A stretch of 64,000 nucleotides of DNA, from assembly GCF_000383675.1 (NCBI RefSeq), contig NZ_KB911826.1, forward strand, positions 186,001 to 250,000, read 5' to 3'. Positions 62,644-64,000 of this stretch are shown in pieces (positions within the stretch are counted from its first letter, which is position 1; the number at the start of each line of letters is the position of its first letter). The notes beneath the pieces are model-generated. The model had not been told where the DNA came from, made no database searches, and worked only from the letters and a program-made list of their open reading frames with translations. The position numbers and the translations under genes were made by a program. This DNA is from Terracoccus sp. 273MFTsu3.1. Lineage in GTDB: Bacteria; Actinomycetota; Actinomycetes; Actinomycetales; Dermatophilaceae.

Positions 62644-62647
<4 letters not shown>
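60656..62647 (-). CDS. Fusion of secreted VWA domain with TadB platform protein
   Basis: Protein of 663 residues. A signal peptide (LLIGLTAFVVGFVVLPAGIA) leads an extracytoplasmic part: a beta domain, then a VWA domain with MIDAS DTSGSMGARG near 93-99 and LLSDGADT. A single helix near 340 joins a cytoplasmic linker and the TadB F domain (about 500-560: LPQILLLISTSLRSGFGLPQ) with flanking helices to the end. Coupling an external adhesion-type domain to the pilus platform suggests a sensor or adhesion role. GTG 62647 overlaps the ATPase stop (GTGA). Confidence 0.92.

Positions 62648-64000
<1,353 letters not shown>

Overview
This window comes from a high-G+C actinobacterium. Codons end mostly in G or C, genes overlap by ATGA or GTGA, many starts are GTG, several genes appear leaderless behind TANNNT boxes, and the pilus gene order matches Mycobacterium Rv3660c-Rv3654c. 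The general look, including a very common CGGCATAC word, suggests Micrococcales and perhaps Intrasporangiaceae (Janibacter or Knoellia type). That last step is an impression, not a proof.

Layout. Positions 1-6500 hold a coupled signalling cassette: a helical protein, a PknG-like Ser/Thr kinase, a PP2C phosphatase, a VWA protein and an FHA protein. All but the first and the VWA protein carry zinc ribbons. Positions 6.6-7.6 kb hold a small P-loop kinase and SoxR. Positions 7.7-13.4 kb hold a large SARP/AfsR-type regulator flanked by an amidase, two secreted NlpC/P60- or CHAP-like proteins and a tiny secreted peptide. All four flanking genes are preceded by GTTAG-like direct repeats 11 bp apart, which suggests one local regulon. 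Positions 13.6-20 kb hold a heterodimeric ABC exporter with its TetR regulator and an OFA-type MFS transporter. Positions 20-25 kb hold a methyltransferase, an anti-anti-sigma factor and an MrfA/Rv3649-like helicase. Positions 25.2-30 kb hold a sulfate ABC importer (sbp-cysT-cysW-cysA) and an Rrf2 regulator.

Positions 30-35.1 kb hold a Tad pilus operon in mycobacterial order, with a 6C-like small RNA upstream of it. Then come a degenerate Fic-like protein, a toroid-fold protein and trpS. The trpS leader contains a complete tryptophan attenuator with a 15-residue leader peptide (Trp-Trp) and a second hairpin over the ribosome binding site. Positions 39-44.6 kb hold a nucleotidyltransferase, a PlsC-like acyltransferase, PhoD and acetyl-CoA synthetase.

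Positions 44.9-50.9 kb hold the strongest candidate for a new system: a four-gene overlapping operon of an EAD1-type adaptor fused to a trypsin-like protease, a P-loop NTPase, a large STAND NTPase and a two-helix coiled-coil membrane protein. It resembles NTP-dependent conflict (immunity or cell-suicide) systems. Positions 51-59.7 kb hold an FMN reductase, a Cys-rich Tat-exported protein, a DEAD-box RNA helicase, a LuxR regulator, an SMC-like ATPase, an acyltransferase and two membrane proteins of glycosyltransferase type. Positions 59.7-64 kb hold a second Tad locus (tadC, a VWA-TadB fusion, and tadA/cpaF cut by the window end).

No rRNA, tRNA, IS element, CRISPR array or prophage was seen.
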